DNA of 64,000 nt from positions 29,610,493 to 29,674,492 of the forward strand of contig CM030706.1 in NCBI GenBank assembly GCA_017979445.1, given 5' to 3'. The notes beneath the pieces are model-generated. The model was not told the DNA's origin. It saw only the letters and a list, made by a program, of their open reading frames with translations, and made no database searches. Position 1 is the first letter of the stretch. Each line of letters opens with the position of its first letter. This DNA is from Akebia trifoliata. Taxonomy: Eukaryota; Streptophyta; Magnoliopsida; Ranunculales; Lardizabalaceae. Of the stretch, positions 34,070 through 45,710 are shown in pieces. Position numbers and translations under genes: made by a program.

Positions 34070-34960
34070 CAACCATACATTCTGATCTCATCATTCACAT
34101 ACATTCTGATCTCATCATTCACATACATTTATCATTCACAAGGTTCCATTCAATAAACAACTCGGGAACACCCACGATAAGTTCGAGTCGTGACCTATAG
34201 GGAGGTTTCTAGACTCTAGATTCACTACGTGCAATGCAATTTATCTAGCCACCCTTGCCCAAGTACACCTATATGCCTCTCGATACGTGGTGACTTGGTT
34301 TGATATATCGTATAGGTGATAATCCAAAACTTCAACTCACTTCTTTAAAGCCAAAAGCAGCCAGTTTAATCCCCAGATCAGAGGTGGCGCGCGATGCTTG
34401 AGCAAAGGCACTCTTAAATCACCTCTTTTCTATAATAGATGTAGTCTATCCTCCTAGTACCGTAGTACATCGGAGCAGGATCTCGCTTAGGTATTGGTTT
34501 GACCAAGAAGTGCAGTTGATGTACTTGGATCATCTTTGATATACCTATGAGTACGAGTCAAGAGTTGTAGCTTTCATAAATGGTTTGGCATCCCACAAGG
34601 GGACCGACCACGTACAAGTACTACGTTGGCAAATGGGACATGTGACCGTGTGACTCACAATAGGTCAAAGGCTCAGGTCGCTCCAGCCTGGGTGCATCGA
34701 TATACCTTTCAGAGTGACCTGATCAGAAGGTATTGATGTCCCAGTTTGATATACCCTAAGGTACGTGACTGGAGTTGTGATTTTCATGAATGACGTCGCA
34801 TCTCCGAAGAGACTGGACCACGTACTAGTGCCACGTTGACTATATTGGGACATGCAAGCGTGCAAAACAGTAAACGTGTATGTGATGTGTGCAAAACAGG
34901 GTGGGGTGTGCCCGGGACGTTTTTTGAACAAATGGGCCCATGGGCCTGATCATATTATCT
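34070..34960 (-). other. Conserved leader module, element F (long form)
   Basis: Aligns along its length with A 9560-10430. Both duplicated segments are complete (about 34550-34660 and 34742-34870), and the GGGCCCATGGGCC palindrome is near 34932. A 25-bp local duplication (CATACATTCTGATCTCATCATT) is seen at 34073-34130. Confidence 0.55.
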
Positions 34961-36529
34961 CAACATGGGTACTACATGAATATTAATCAAAATAATATAA
35001 AACCCATCACATCGGAATTAAGATCAAAGCAAACACATCAAAAATATATATGTAGAGATCATGGCAGAGTAGATAGGCAATCAATCAGGATATCAAAAAT
35101 AATCAATCATATCTAACATTGAAACATGCATAATATATATATTTTTTTCCATGGTCCAATCAATGATTGCTTTTGGGTGATCCAAAATAAATTGACACTT
35201 TAATGAATATTGAATCGAGAATAAGATGATAGTTGTTGAGATGGGGAGATGCCTTTTTTTTTTTAATTTTTTTTTTTTTTTTGTTGAGAAACATGCCAAA
35301 CAAATCCTTTGAGGACATGGGCTAACTTGACAAACTCATAAGATTTCAAATTTAACTAAGAGTCATTAGGCCAACGTGGTTCGTTGCATCGATAATCCAA
35401 TACCATAGTCTTTTAGATTTGACAGAAAAGACTTGGACCAACAGAGAAAAATTTTAAAAATGAGAAATTTAGGTCCAAGGTTTTGAAAATGAGTAATTAT
35501 GAAATTTCAAATTTAAAAAAATCTTCTTGAAATTTTTTCCTTAAAAATTTTTAGAACTTCATCCGCCACAAGCACGTGGCGTTGGATCATCTTTTTGAGT
35601 GCCACGTGGTGAGATCAATGACTCTTAGTAAGAAAGGAATCTTACTAAGTTAGTAAGATTAGCCTATTCCTTTTTTTTCTAAAATAATTATGCAACAAAG
35701 TTTTTATTTTTTACTTTTTGTTGCTGCCAGCAATACTCAAACTCGTTTAAAAAAACTTTCTTTGATTGTTAACTATCACAACATGCTGCCAACAACGCCA
35801 ATGGAAAAGATGCTTATTACATAAGGAATTTCAAAACTCAAAATTATAAACTCCATTCGAATGGACTAAAAATGATCAGAGACACGCAAAAACTAATAAG
35901 AAATAGACATGGATTCCATGAGCCATTTGAGATGATATTACAATCCCATCATTAAGTCAATTTTAGCAACCATAAAGATAAAACTCTTATAGCAGTCTTC
36001 TAGAGTACTAAACAAACTCTTATAGAACTTCAACTTTTCTTTTCCCTTTTTTTTTTAAATATTGCTGGCAGCAACATTGGCTTAAAAGTGAAATACTTGA
36101 ATATAAATCCATAGTAAAAATTGGTCCATAACGACTCTCAACCAACACATAAGATCATTATTTCTGGCGCAGAGAGGGCTGCCATAGATGTCTCTGTTTT
36201 ATTTTTTATTTAAAAAAAAAAAAAAACTATTGAAAATCAAACCCAAAAAACAAAATTTTTCCATACCAATCCGTTGGCTATCAAAGAAAGAGTTTGTGAC
36301 CATCGATGGCGTGTTGGTATGAATATCGATTTGTTTTATGAAGATTTTATATAACCCGAGCCAAATCTCTGTAATTCGCCTAAAACTTAATCCATTTAAG
36401 AGGGACGACAGAATCTCACTAATCATAGTTGGGTTATTTTCAATTTACGAATGTTATGTCCAAAAAATCTATGATGTCATTACAGCACTCAATCAAGCAA
36501 AAATACTTTAATTTACATCATTGACTAGT

Positions 36530-36925
36530 GTTCGATTTATGCTGCCATTACAGGCCCCAAATTGAGGTCAGATTCGAAGGATAAAACATTGCTTAATGCT
36601 GCCATTGCAGCACTCAATTTGGAGGTCAGATTCGATGAAAACAACATTGATTCATGTCCAATCGATGCTACCATTGCAGCACACAATCTGAGGTCAGATT
36701 CGAGGAAATTAAATTGCTTCACAACGTTGATTGGTGACCAATCTTATGTTGTTATTGCAGAACCTAATTTGAGGTTAGATCAAATAAAGCAAATCGGTTC
36801 ACAACATCGGTTGGTGACTAATCTATGTTGCTGTTGCAACACTCACCTTGAAGTCAAATTCGAAGGATATAACATGGATTAATGTTGCCAACGCAGCACT
36901 CAATTTGGGGTTCGGATTCGAAGAA
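36530..36925. repeat. Tandem repeat, ~65-70-bp units, in element F leader
   Basis: Five to six degenerate units built from GCTGCCATTGCAGCACTCAA, TTTGAGGTCAGATTCGA and ACATTGATT. The GCTGCCATTGCAGC core is itself a dyad (GCTGC/GCAGC). Frames on both strands across it look protein-like only because of the repetition. Confidence 0.7.
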
Positions 36926-37289
36926 AAAAAAACAAACTCAAAAAAAGAAAATTTTATTTTTATCACCCGGATGGTCTTGATGTTATAGAAATTAGAATTA
37001 ACTATTTAATTTGTCTCTCTGTTTTTTTTTTTTAAACTCATGAACTCCGAAGTACCCATTGATGAACATTCTAACCAAGTCGATGAATTGGAGGGTCGCT
37101 GGTTTGGTGGAGAAGGAAGAAGTAAGAGAGAGAGAGAGAGATAGAGGACGTTCTCTCTTTTGCTGTCTTCTTCTCTTCTTATTGAAGAAGATGACAAAAA
37201 TAAAAACATTTTTTGTATGGCACACCAGCCCTTTTTTAGTAAAAACGCTGCTGCGTTTTAACAAAAAAAAAAATGTTATTGTTTTTTTT

Positions 37290-37480
37290 TATAAAACATT
37301 GCTGCCCTTAACAGCACATTAAAAAAAACACACATCAGCCCCTCTCTCTTTTTTTTTTTTTAAATGTTGCTGCCCCTTAACAGCACATTAAAAAAACTAT
37401 TTATTATTATTATTTTTTAAACGTTGCTACCCCTTAACAGTACAAAAATTTAACACACCAGCCCCCTTTTTCTTTAAAAA
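37290..37480. repeat. Threefold repeat GCTGCCCCTTAACAGCAC in element F leader
   Basis: Three copies (about 37300, 37370 and 37422) of TTGCTGCCCCTTAACAGCAC followed by A-runs and CACACCAGCCCC, period 60-70 bp. Confidence 0.65.
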
Positions 37481-37875
37481 AATAACTATCAAAGGATAGA
37501 TCATCGTACGCTTAATGAATATTAAAAAGAGAGAAAAAAAATTAAAAATTATCTTATTTTATTTATTTATTTTTAAAAATCGACAACCTCCATGCATTAA
37601 CAATCATTAATCCATCTTGAACAAACCGATTTCTTGAAATCCTTCACCATTTATGGTCACCTTAAGTAACTTTCGATTGAACCATAGAAAATCATATACC
37701 AAATCAACGCACTCAAAATCGAACCGAATAATTAATGATTGGACCAACAAGTATAATATAAAAAAATCGATAAACAAACGATAAAAAGAAACTAACTAAA
37801 AAATAAATAAATAAAAAATTAGGTCATTGGCAATGTTCTCATACTTGGGATTTTTCAAGTCTGATCCTTAATAGT

Positions 37876-37893
37876 TTCCCAGTGGAGTCGTCA
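37876..37893 (-). promoter_or_regulatory. Primer binding site, element F (mutated)
   Basis: On the - strand TGACGACTCCACTGGGAA, one base after the LTR. Relative to D and G the TGG start is TGA, which would weaken pairing with a tRNA CCA end. Confidence 0.7.
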
Positions 37894-37894
37894 C

Positions 37895-38795
37895 TGAAAC
37901 CGCCCTCGATCCGCGGGGTGCGCAGATCCACTTTAGTCTTACTTGATAGACTTAAGATTTTGACTTTAGTCTTACTTGATTGACTTTAATATCTTGACTT
38001 TAGTCTTACTTGATTGACTTTAAGATCTTGACCTTAGTCTTACTTGATTGACTTTAAGATTGACTTTAGTCTTACTTGATTGATTTTAATTTCTTGACTT
38101 TAGTCTTACTTGATTGACTTTAAGATCTTGATTTTAGACTTACTTGCTTGACTTTAATTTAGACTTTAGTCTTACTTTACATTAATTAATGTTTTAATTA
38201 TTAATTTCAGAATTTTTAATTATTAAAATTATAAAATTATCGTTTTACCCTCGGAGAGGATTTTTTGCGTTTTAAGTCAATTTTTTATGTTCTAGGATGT
38301 TTTGAAATCGATTTTTCATAAAGAATTCAATGGGAATATTGGTTTGTGTCATTTATGAAATTTGTTTTACAAAATGATAGTGAACTTTATGAGGGGCATT
38401 TCCGTAATTTTTGTCAAATTTTGTGAAAATTGGCGAGATGATTTATTTGATTTCAATTTGTTATGTTATGTATTCGAATGGGTTTTCCTAAGCATAATGT
38501 AAGCTCTAGGGATGTTTTGAGGTTAGGGGTATTTTGGTAATTTAGTCATTTTTTTAGTGATTTTTATCGTAAAACTTCTTTTTGTCGGCAAGATGATGAT
38601 TACTACGTTTTTGGGGTATATTTTTATAGTGTAGTGTAGTTTCTATAATTTTATCAGTTCGAGATACCTCATCCGAATTTCTGAAACATATCTAGTAACA
38701 AATAAAGCATTGGAATAAACATCCATAATTGGGAACCGTTACAATCGGGTTGACGAGTTGATTAATCAGGCGAGTGCAAAAATGGGGTGTCTACA
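37895..38795 (-). repeat. Element F 5' LTR with large internal deletion (901 bp)
   Basis: Both termini are intact (- strand TGTAGACACCCC to GGCGGTTTCA), and the TSD abuts it. Compared with the 3' LTR it lacks the segment equivalent to about 27335-28150, joining ATCCACTTT directly to AGTCTTACTTGATAGAC. The missing part holds the TATA-like box, the stem-loop and the GGTGGCGACTCC block. The adjoining TTGACTTTAGTCTTACTTGA repeat is expanded (about eight units, 37930-38180, versus about five in the 3' LTR). Confidence 0.85.
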
Positions 38796-38800
38796 ATAGG

Positions 38801-39186
38801 GAGGCTGTTCTCAAAGCACTAAACACAGTCCAAGTCTCCCTTGATACTTCTCCAGTTAGTTGACCACTATAGTAGGGGCGACTTATGTAGAGAACATTTT
38901 ATCTTTCTCAGACTCAGATCTCCTAAGAGAGGGAGCAAGCCATAATAAGCCGTTACACATCACAGTCGACTGCAACAGGATGAGGGTACCTCTAGTATTA
39001 ATTGATAATGGGAGTGCACTGAATGTTTGTCCTTTGAAGACTACTACTTGCATTGGTTTTAAAACTGAAGACCTCAAGTCAACCAATCAAGGTGTCGGGG
39101 CATATGATAACACCAAGAGGAACGTACTGGGAATTTTACACCTCCGATTGTCCACAGGCATAGCTGAATTTCCTGTAGAATTTTAG
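38801..39186 (+). pseudogene. Element D aspartic protease
   Basis: After the ATAGG duplication the frame from gag resumes (EAVLKALNTVQVSLDTSP), followed by a stop and frameshift near 38858. The main frame then has HNKPLHITVDCNRMRV and the active site LIDNGSALNVCPL, with catalytic Asp and Gly kept. Typical of Ty3 Tat proteases, which process the Gag-Pol polyprotein. The frame ends at TAG 39184-39186; related sequence continues (VIDIQSFFNMKLW). Not functional as it stands, but the active-site residues are unaltered, unlike element C. Confidence 0.8.
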
Positions 39187-40440
39187 GTTATAGACATCCA
39201 GTCTTTTTTTAATATGAAATTGTGGGAATTAGAAATAGTACCAAAGCTAAGAATGAGTCGTTGCTTGAGATTCAGTCAGAACAACAGGGGATAGAGCTTA
39301 GTGGGTTCGAATTTGAGAAGATTTGCTCAGTTCAATGGGATCACCCCATGAAAGAATATTTCCCTATTGAAAATACCTCCAATTTCTATATGGCTAACAT
39401 ATTTAAGAACATGAGATTTTTTTCCTGGTATGGGCCTAAATCGCAAGCTATAAGGTATTAAAGAGACACCCTTGATTAAAGAAGTCATCGGAACATTCGG
39501 GTTAGGATATGAACCTACTAAGAAAGATTGGGCCCAATATTGGAAGATGAAATGGGATAAGGCAAGTGCAAAGAGGCAAGGGCGCACCACGGATCTGATT
39601 AAAATGAAATTGTATCATAAAACCCATAATGGATATTTTGTGAAAAAATGAGAAGACTTTCGTTACTCTGGGTTCCCAAAGCCATTTATTGATCACATCA
39701 CGGGTACTCGTCTGCCGGGGTTTGAAATCTTCTTTGGTATAGATTAGCCTGAAAAGGAAGCAAGCACAGAAGCGAAAGAAAAAGAAGTTGAAAACTAGCA
39801 ACTCAACCTAGATTCTCTCAACATTGATCAGTTGTTCATTGAAGATCATAGTGTCTTAGTGTTGTCGATTGAGAAGGGGACCCCAAATCCTCAGTCTGTA
39901 ATCAAACCCGCGGTCGGGTTTCTAGCTAATTATCATATAATGAGTCTTCTGTTACATGTCAAGACTGGTTCTGTCAATCCTATTAGTCTTGTTCAATCCA
40001 ACATGTCTGGTAAGTCCTTTATTTCTGTTGATTCAAGTAAGTTAATTGTTTTTGCTGAGTCAAGTGAGTCTGTTATTTCTAGTGAGTCTGTTATTCCTAC
40101 TGAGTCAAGTGAGTCTATTAAGTCTGCAATGAGTCCTATTACCCCATCTGTTTTCAATGAAATGAAAGAAATTGTTGATTACCCTGAATGCAATGATAAT
40201 TTAACTAATAATCTAGCTTCGAAGGGAGAATCTTCTGACGAAGAACCTCCCCCTAAAATAATCAAATTACTTGAACTAGAAAATGAACGTCAGGATCAAC
40301 CTCTAATAGAGGAAGTAGAGGTTATCAACCTCGAAACAAAAGAAAGTCCTAAAGAGATTCAGATTGGGATCACCTTATCCCCCGATGAACGCAAAGGGAT
40401 AATAGACTTGCTCAGAAAGTTCAAAAACTTGTTCGCGTGG
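39187..40440 (+). pseudogene. Element D protease-RT linker
   Basis: Contains GLGYEPTKKDWAQYWKMK and GFPKPFIDHITGTRLPGFE (39500-39740), then an open frame 39832-40584 with FIEDHSVLVLSIEKGTPNP, a Ser/Glu-repeat segment (SSESVISSESVIPTESSES), EQ-rich residues and LSPDERKGIIDLL. The linker type is familiar in Tat polyproteins, but I know no defined activity for it. Elements A and F keep the last third. In Ogre elements an intron near this point has been described; I could not place one here. Confidence 0.6.
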
Positions 40441-41370
40441 TCTTACGAGGACATGCCGGGAGTAAGCACAGATATTGTTCAACATCGGATTCCATTATAT
40501 CCTGATGCTCGACCAATTAAGCAGAAACTTCGACGTATGAAGCCGGAATGGACTCTAAAGATTAAAGAAGAAATTACAAAGTAGATTAACGATGGATTTT
40601 TGGAAGTAGTAGAGTACCCTGAGTGGATTTCTAATGTTGTCCCAATGTCTAAAAAGGATGAAAAAGTCAGAATGTGTGTGGACTTTAGAGACCTAAACAA
40701 AGCAAGTCCAAAAGATAGTTTTCCTTTACCACACATAGATGTTCTAGTAGATAGTACGGCGAGGCACGCGTTGCTATCTTTCATGGATAATTTTTCAGGG
40801 TACAATCAGATAAAAATGGATCCTCGAGATATGCAAAAAACGTCATTCATCACACAGTAGGGAACCTTTTGCTACTAGGTTATGCCTTTTGGTCTGAAGA
40901 TCGCTGGAGCTACTTATCAAAGAGCAACCACGACTTTACTTCACGACATGATACACAATGAAGTCGAAGTTTATGTAGATGATATGATAGTCAAGTCTAA
41001 GGAATGACTAGGACATGTCACTACACTGGAAAAGTTTCTCATAAGGATTCAAAAGTACCAACTCCGACTCAACCCACAGAAATATATATTTTGAGTAACT
41101 TCTGGAAAATTGTTAGGATTTGTGGTTAGTCAAAGAGGAATCGAAGTAGACCCTGGGAAGATTAAAGATATCCACGAAATGCCACCGCTTGAGACTAAAA
41201 AGAAGATTTGAGGTTTTTTAGGCAGAATCCAGTATGTCAACAGATTCATCGCTCAGTTCACCAATGTCTGTGAACCTATTTTCAAGCTTCTCAAGAAAAA
41301 TGAGCCAACAATTTAGAATGAATAATGTCAAAAGGCCTTCGATCAAGTCAAATAATACCTTTTAAACCCA
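40441..41370 (+). pseudogene. Element D reverse transcriptase
   Basis: In order: WSYEDMPGVSTDIVQHRIPL, RPIKQKLRRMKPEW, PEWISNVVPMSKKDEKVRMC, VDFRDLNKASPKDSFPLPHI, MDNFSGYNQIKMDP, PFGLKIAGATYQRA and the catalytic box YVDDM (codons 40972-40986). Next come KLLGFVVSQRGIEVDP and GFLGRIQYVNRFIAQF, the connection domain. All RT blocks of a Ty3 enzyme are present in order and length. In-frame stops occur near 40582, 40858 and 41006, with several more downstream, so no full protein can be made. Both catalytic Asp of YVDD are kept. Confidence 0.85.
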
Positions 41371-41680
41371 CCTATTTTGGTTTCACCTATACCGGGTGAA
41401 CCACTTCTTCTTTATCTATCAGTCACAGAAGATCTATGGGATGTATGCTTGCACAATATGACAAAGATAATCGCAAACAAAGGGCAATCTACTATATCAG
41501 CAAAAAGATGTTAGAGTATGAACGAAAGTATTCAGCCCTCGAAAAAACTTGTTTGACACTGGTATGGGCTACTCAGAGACTTCGGCACTATATGCTATAT
41601 CATTCAATTATTTAGTTATCTTGGATGGATCCTCTCAAATATCTCTTTGAGAAATCGTCACTGATAAGGAGAACCGCACG
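41371..41680 (+). pseudogene. Element D first RNase H (gypsy-type)
   Basis: PIPGEPLLLYLSVTEDSMGC is split by a frameshift near 41440; then RKQRAIYYISKKMLEYERKY, ALEKTCLTLVWATQRLRHYM. This is the standard RNase H that follows RT in Ty3 elements ('LYL.V.......L.Q......AIYY.SK.L...E..Y...EK.CLAL.WA...LRHY'). It normally removes the RNA strand during reverse transcription. Confidence 0.75.
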
Positions 41681-41789
41681 ATAGCTGTTGTTGTTATCAG
41701 AATTTGACACCACGCATATTACGCAGAAATCTATCAAGGGGAGAGCTGTGATAAAATATTTGGTAGATCATCCAATGGTAGAATGAGTA

Positions 41790-42405
41790 AGGCATATTGA
41801 TCAGTTCCCAGATGAGAATATCTTACATGTTGACGAAGAGCCGCAGAATCAAACATGGCAGTTATACTTTGATGGAGCCGTCAATTAGAATGGGTATGGA
41901 ATAGGGGCAGTTCTATTTTCTCCTAAAGGATGTCACATTCCGATTGTTATTAAGTTAGCCTTCGCTAATACCAATAATACAGCTGAATATGAAGCATGCA
42001 TCGCTGGACTCGAAGCTGCTTTGAATTTAGGTATCGCGAAAATTAAATTTTTTGGGGATTCAGCCTTGGTCAGTCGTTTGAAGAATGGAAAACTAGAGAT
42101 GAAAAGTTGAAGCCTTATCATGAATATTTATAAAACTTAGTGAGTAAGTTTAAAGTTATCCTATTCTAGTACCTGTCAAGGGAAGATAATAGATTTGCTG
42201 ACGTGTTAGCCACTCTCTCTTCAATGATCCATTTGCCCCCTGGCATAGAGTTGAGGCCTATCACTATCGAAGTCAAGGACAAACCTACATATTGCTATCA
42301 GATCAACATTGCTACTCGACTACCTGATGGAAAGTCGTGGTATACAGACATCAAAAAAGTGTTGAAAAAACAAGAATTCTCGAAAGAAGCATCGATGAAG
42401 GAATG
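41790..42405 (+). pseudogene. Element D second (archaeal/plant-type) RNase H
   Basis: WQLYFDGAVN (stop) NGYGIGAVLFSP, then NNTAEYEACIAGLEAALN, KIKFFGDSALV and, at about 42175-42225, EDNRFADVLATLSS. The four acidic residues expected of an RNase H1-like fold (D in FDGA, E in AEYEA, D in GDSA, D in FADVLA) are all visible. This second RNase H between RT and integrase is diagnostic of the Tat lineage. The tail to 42405 (IKKVLKKQEFSK) links to integrase. Stops and one frameshift near 42080 break it. Confidence 0.8.
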
Positions 42406-42479
42406 ACAAACCCTACTAAGATTAACTTCTTAGTTTATCCTGTGCGCAGGAAGTTTATACAAAAGGTCTTATGATGGGA

Positions 42480-43582
42480 TTCATTTTTCATGTGTTGATA
42501 AAGATCAAGCTGAACAGATAATAATTGAACTACATTTGGGAGACTGTAGTCTTCACATGAGTGGGAAAATGTTAGCCAAGAGAATTATGAGACAAGGGTA
42601 TTATTGGCCCACGATGGAAACAAATTGTCATCACATGGTCAATACCTGCCACAAATGTCAAATACATGGAAATCTCATACACGTGCCACCTTCCAAATTA
42701 GTTGGTTTGACTTCACTGTGGCCATTTTTAGTTTGGGGAATTCATATTATTGGTAAAATCTCACTCAAAGCATCAAACGGGCACGAGTACATTCCAGTTG
42801 CTATCAATTATTTTACCAAGTGGGTCGAAGCCTCTTCTTATGTTGTCTTCACTTCCTCCCGGGTTGCAAAGTTTATTCAAGCAAATATCATCAATCGATA
42901 TGGGGTACCTCTAGAACTGATCACTGATAACGGGTCCCACTTCAAAGCTGAGGTTATTACATTGTGTTCGAAGTTCAAAATCACACATCATAAATCATCT
43001 CCTTACCGTCTTCAAACCAATTGAATAGTTCAAGCAGCCAATAAGAATCTTAAGACAATCATCAGGAAAATGTGTCAATCACAATGGGATTGGTCATAAA
43101 AATTGTCGTTTGCGCTATTGGCATATCGAACTTCAATTCGATCTTCCACTGAAGCTACTCCCTACTCCTCAGTGTATGGCATGGAAGTAGTCTTGCCAGT
43201 TAAAATGAAAATCCCATCTCTCAGGGTATTGTTGGAAAATTAGTTGTCAGAAGTAGATTGGGTTCGTCAACGGTATGAAGAATTAAATTTGATTGAAGAA
43301 AAATGACTAAGAGCTCTGTACCACAAGCAGACTTATCAAAGAAGAGTCGCCCGTGCGTTTAACAAAAACATTAAGGCCTGTCATTTACAAGTCGGGGATT
43401 TAGTACTCAAAGATAATTGGGCACCTATCTTTGACCCTAGAGGAAAGTTCAAGCCAAATTGGGGATGTCTGTTCATCATCAAAGAAATATTACCAGGAAA
43501 ATCTGTCAGACTTCAAGATTATGATGGAATCGAATTACTAGAACCAACCAACCTTGACCAGATCAAGCGGTACTACAATTAA
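42480..43582 (+). pseudogene. Element D integrase, catalytic residues changed
   Basis: Zinc finger: H and H around 42530-42555 (ELHLGDCSLHMSGKMLA) and CHKCQIHGN near 42650. Core: WGIHIIGKIS at 42734 onward has His (codon 42743-42745) where the first catalytic Asp is expected. LELITDNGSHFKAE keeps the second Asp (42926-42928). QTN(stop)IVQAANKN has Gln (43031-43033) in place of the catalytic Glu. C-terminal domain: GDLVLKDNWAPIFDPRGKFK, PNWGCLFIIKEILPGKSV, LLEPTNLDQIKRYYN, stop 43580-43582. All integrase modules are present in order, but with D-to-H, E-to-Q and several stops it is inactive. Confidence 0.85.
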
Positions 43583-45697
43583 GGAGGCCATCTTTGGCTA
43601 AATCAATTTTATTATTACCTAGTTCAATATCTCCTTTCACAGCCCTTTGCAACTTTTTCAAAAAAAAATATCTTTTTCTTTCTCAGCATGATCACCTAAA
43701 CTAGGGGAGGAAAAAATTTGAACTACGTTTTAGTCTGATCCCAAAATTCTGGGGTACGTAGGTAACCTGGGAAGTTACTTCAAGCCCGACCACATCAAAA
43801 TAAAAAAAATAGATTTCCCTACAAAAATAAAAAAAAATATTATCAAAATGGGAAAGAAAATTCAAGGAAAAAGATAAACTTTAAGAGAAAATGTTATACA
43901 AGGGGCATTCGATTTTTTTTTTAGCCTCAAAATTCCTTTCTTTTTAAACCTAGTCCTAAACATACTTATGAAAGTCCTCTTGAGTACCGTGCGAAAAAGT
44001 CAAGGAAAGTAACAAAGCATAATCAGATAGTAATTCCAGAAGTTCAGAAGGAAAAAAAGAAGAAAAAAGCCTACTAGGTTTAAAACTCGAAAAGGGCGAC
44101 TTAGGCAAAAATTAAGGCAAAGCTCGCAAGGTTGAAAATTCGAAAGAACGACTTTGGCAACAATCAGAGCAAAGAAAAAAAGAAAAGAAAGTTCGCTAGA
44201 TCAAAAATCTGAAAAAGTGATCTAGGCAAAAGCTAGAACATGCTCGCTAGTTTGAAAACCTCAAAAAGGCAATCTAGGCAAAAGTTAGAGCAACAAAGAA
44301 AAACAGAAGAAAATCTTCATAGAGTTGAAAAGCTAAAAGGCGGTTCGAGCCGAAATATCTAAAGTCCGAATGATCAAAACCAGACAATGACTCAGAAGCC
44401 ACAAGTATCTTGTCTACGATTGATCTAAATTTTTTTTACTTCCCTAAGTGAACCAAGGGGGAGAAGGGTGAATTCTGTAGTGAATCTCAAAATGAAATAT
44501 TTTGTTCTCTTGAGCCTGACTCGACATCTTCAATATAAAAAGTCAAAATCAAAAGTTAAATCTTTATTGCGCTTGTGGTAATGAAATATTTCACACCTTC
44601 GTAACAAGGGGCACTTCCCTTTTTTCTATAGCGTGTATTTTTCCCCATACACTAGGGGCATTTAAAAAAATAAAAACTGTATTCAGTGCAGTGCTTCCTA
44701 TCAAACTATGGGCATTTTTTTCTCGAGCTTGATCAATGTTAATCCTAAAAGATAATGGGAACCCCGAATTTAAGGTTACCCTCTTGATAATTTTTTTTTT
44801 AAACCTTTGAGGTTCAAACAGAAGCGTTTCTGATCTCATATTTTATTTTTCCTAGAAATTAACTCATTACCCTTTCGCATAGAATAGGAGATAAGGCATT
44901 TTTTCTTTCCCAGATTCATATTCCTTCCCATATTTATTCATTCTTTCTCAGATTCTTTCCCAGATTTATTCATTCTTTCTCAGATTTATTCATTCTTTCT
45001 CAGATTTATCCATTATTTCCTAGATTCATTCATTATCTCTCAAATTTATTCCATCATCGAGGGTTTTCTCGGAATTATGCTCAGTTTATGCTCAGATACT
45101 GCCGAGAGTTTTCTTAGAATTATGCTCAGATTATGCTCCATTTATGCTCAAATACCGTCGAAGATTTTCTCAAAATTATGCTCAGATATCGCCAAGGGTT
45201 TTCTCGGAATTATGCTTAAATTATGCTCAAATACCGCCGAGGGTTTTCTCAGAATTATGCTCAGATACCGCTGAGGATTTTCTCAGAATTATGCTCATAT
45301 GTCACCGAGGGTTTTCTTGGAATTATGCTTAGTTTATACTCAGTTTATGCTTAGATTATGCTTAGTTTATATTCAGATTATGCTCAATTATACTAAGATT
45401 TTATTCAGTTTTTACTTAGACCCTCTGAGATTTATCTCAGATTTCAAGTACACACACTTGCACATTTTTAGTCAGGCAGAATTTTCGAAAATTTAGGAAT
45501 TTGACACCATCAGTGAGAGCTCACGCTCGAGGACCTGACAACTTTTTAGTTCAGGAAGAGTTTTACCTTCAAGGATCTGAACGCCTCGATGAATTGCTAA
45601 ATCAAGCTGTAAAATGAACTATCACTAGCTTTGGCATTCGGATATCGCACTATCTACTAAAATAAATTCGCTATCTAGTTTGCTTCATCCTTCTACC
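43583..45697 (+). other. Element D 3' non-coding region
   Basis: Inverted match to A 5524-7454, F 30891-32230 and G 46566-49520. Contains (44930-45040) repeats of CATTCTTTCTCAGATTTATT and then the array below. Frames at 45077-45496 come from the repeats. Confidence 0.65.
45040..45330. repeat. Tandem array, ~34-bp units (ATGCTCAGATACCGCCGAGGGTTTTCTC)
   Basis: About eight units, the inverse-complement relative of the 37-bp array of G. Each holds CCGAGGGTTTTCTCGG-like dyads. Confidence 0.8.
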
Positions 45698-45710
45698 AAA
45701 GAGGGGCATC
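45698..45710 (+). promoter_or_regulatory. Polypurine tract, element D
   Basis: AAAGAGGGGCATC directly before the 3' LTR. Confidence 0.8.

Larger units (their letters stand above)
34961..37875 (-). other. Element F leader with local tandem repeats
   Basis: No conserved frame. It holds two repeat tracts listed separately (36530-36925 and 37290-37480), A/T homopolymers near 35250-35280 and 36210-36226, and a (GA)n tract at 37123-37142. A purine-rich/TTCTTCTCTTC block near 37140-37190 resembles G at 53990-54020. Confidence 0.5.
27298..38795 (-). mobile_element. Element F: full-length non-autonomous Tat element nested in D
   Basis: Flanked by perfect duplications ATAGG at 27293-27297 and 38796-38800. 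On the - strand: 5' LTR 38795-37895, PBS 37893-37876, leader, conserved module, pol remnant, 3' region with a 1.6-kb tandem array, polypurine tract, 3' LTR 28887-27298. It has no ORF1, gag, protease, RT core or RNase H. Length 11.5 kb. The pol deletion is shared with element A. F is younger than D, since it interrupts D. Confidence 0.92.

Noticed and set aside
36562..36882. 106-codon frame with repeated AALNLEVRFD-like residues
   Set aside because: Produced by the 65-70-bp repeat in the leader; the other strand is equally open and no family is recognised.
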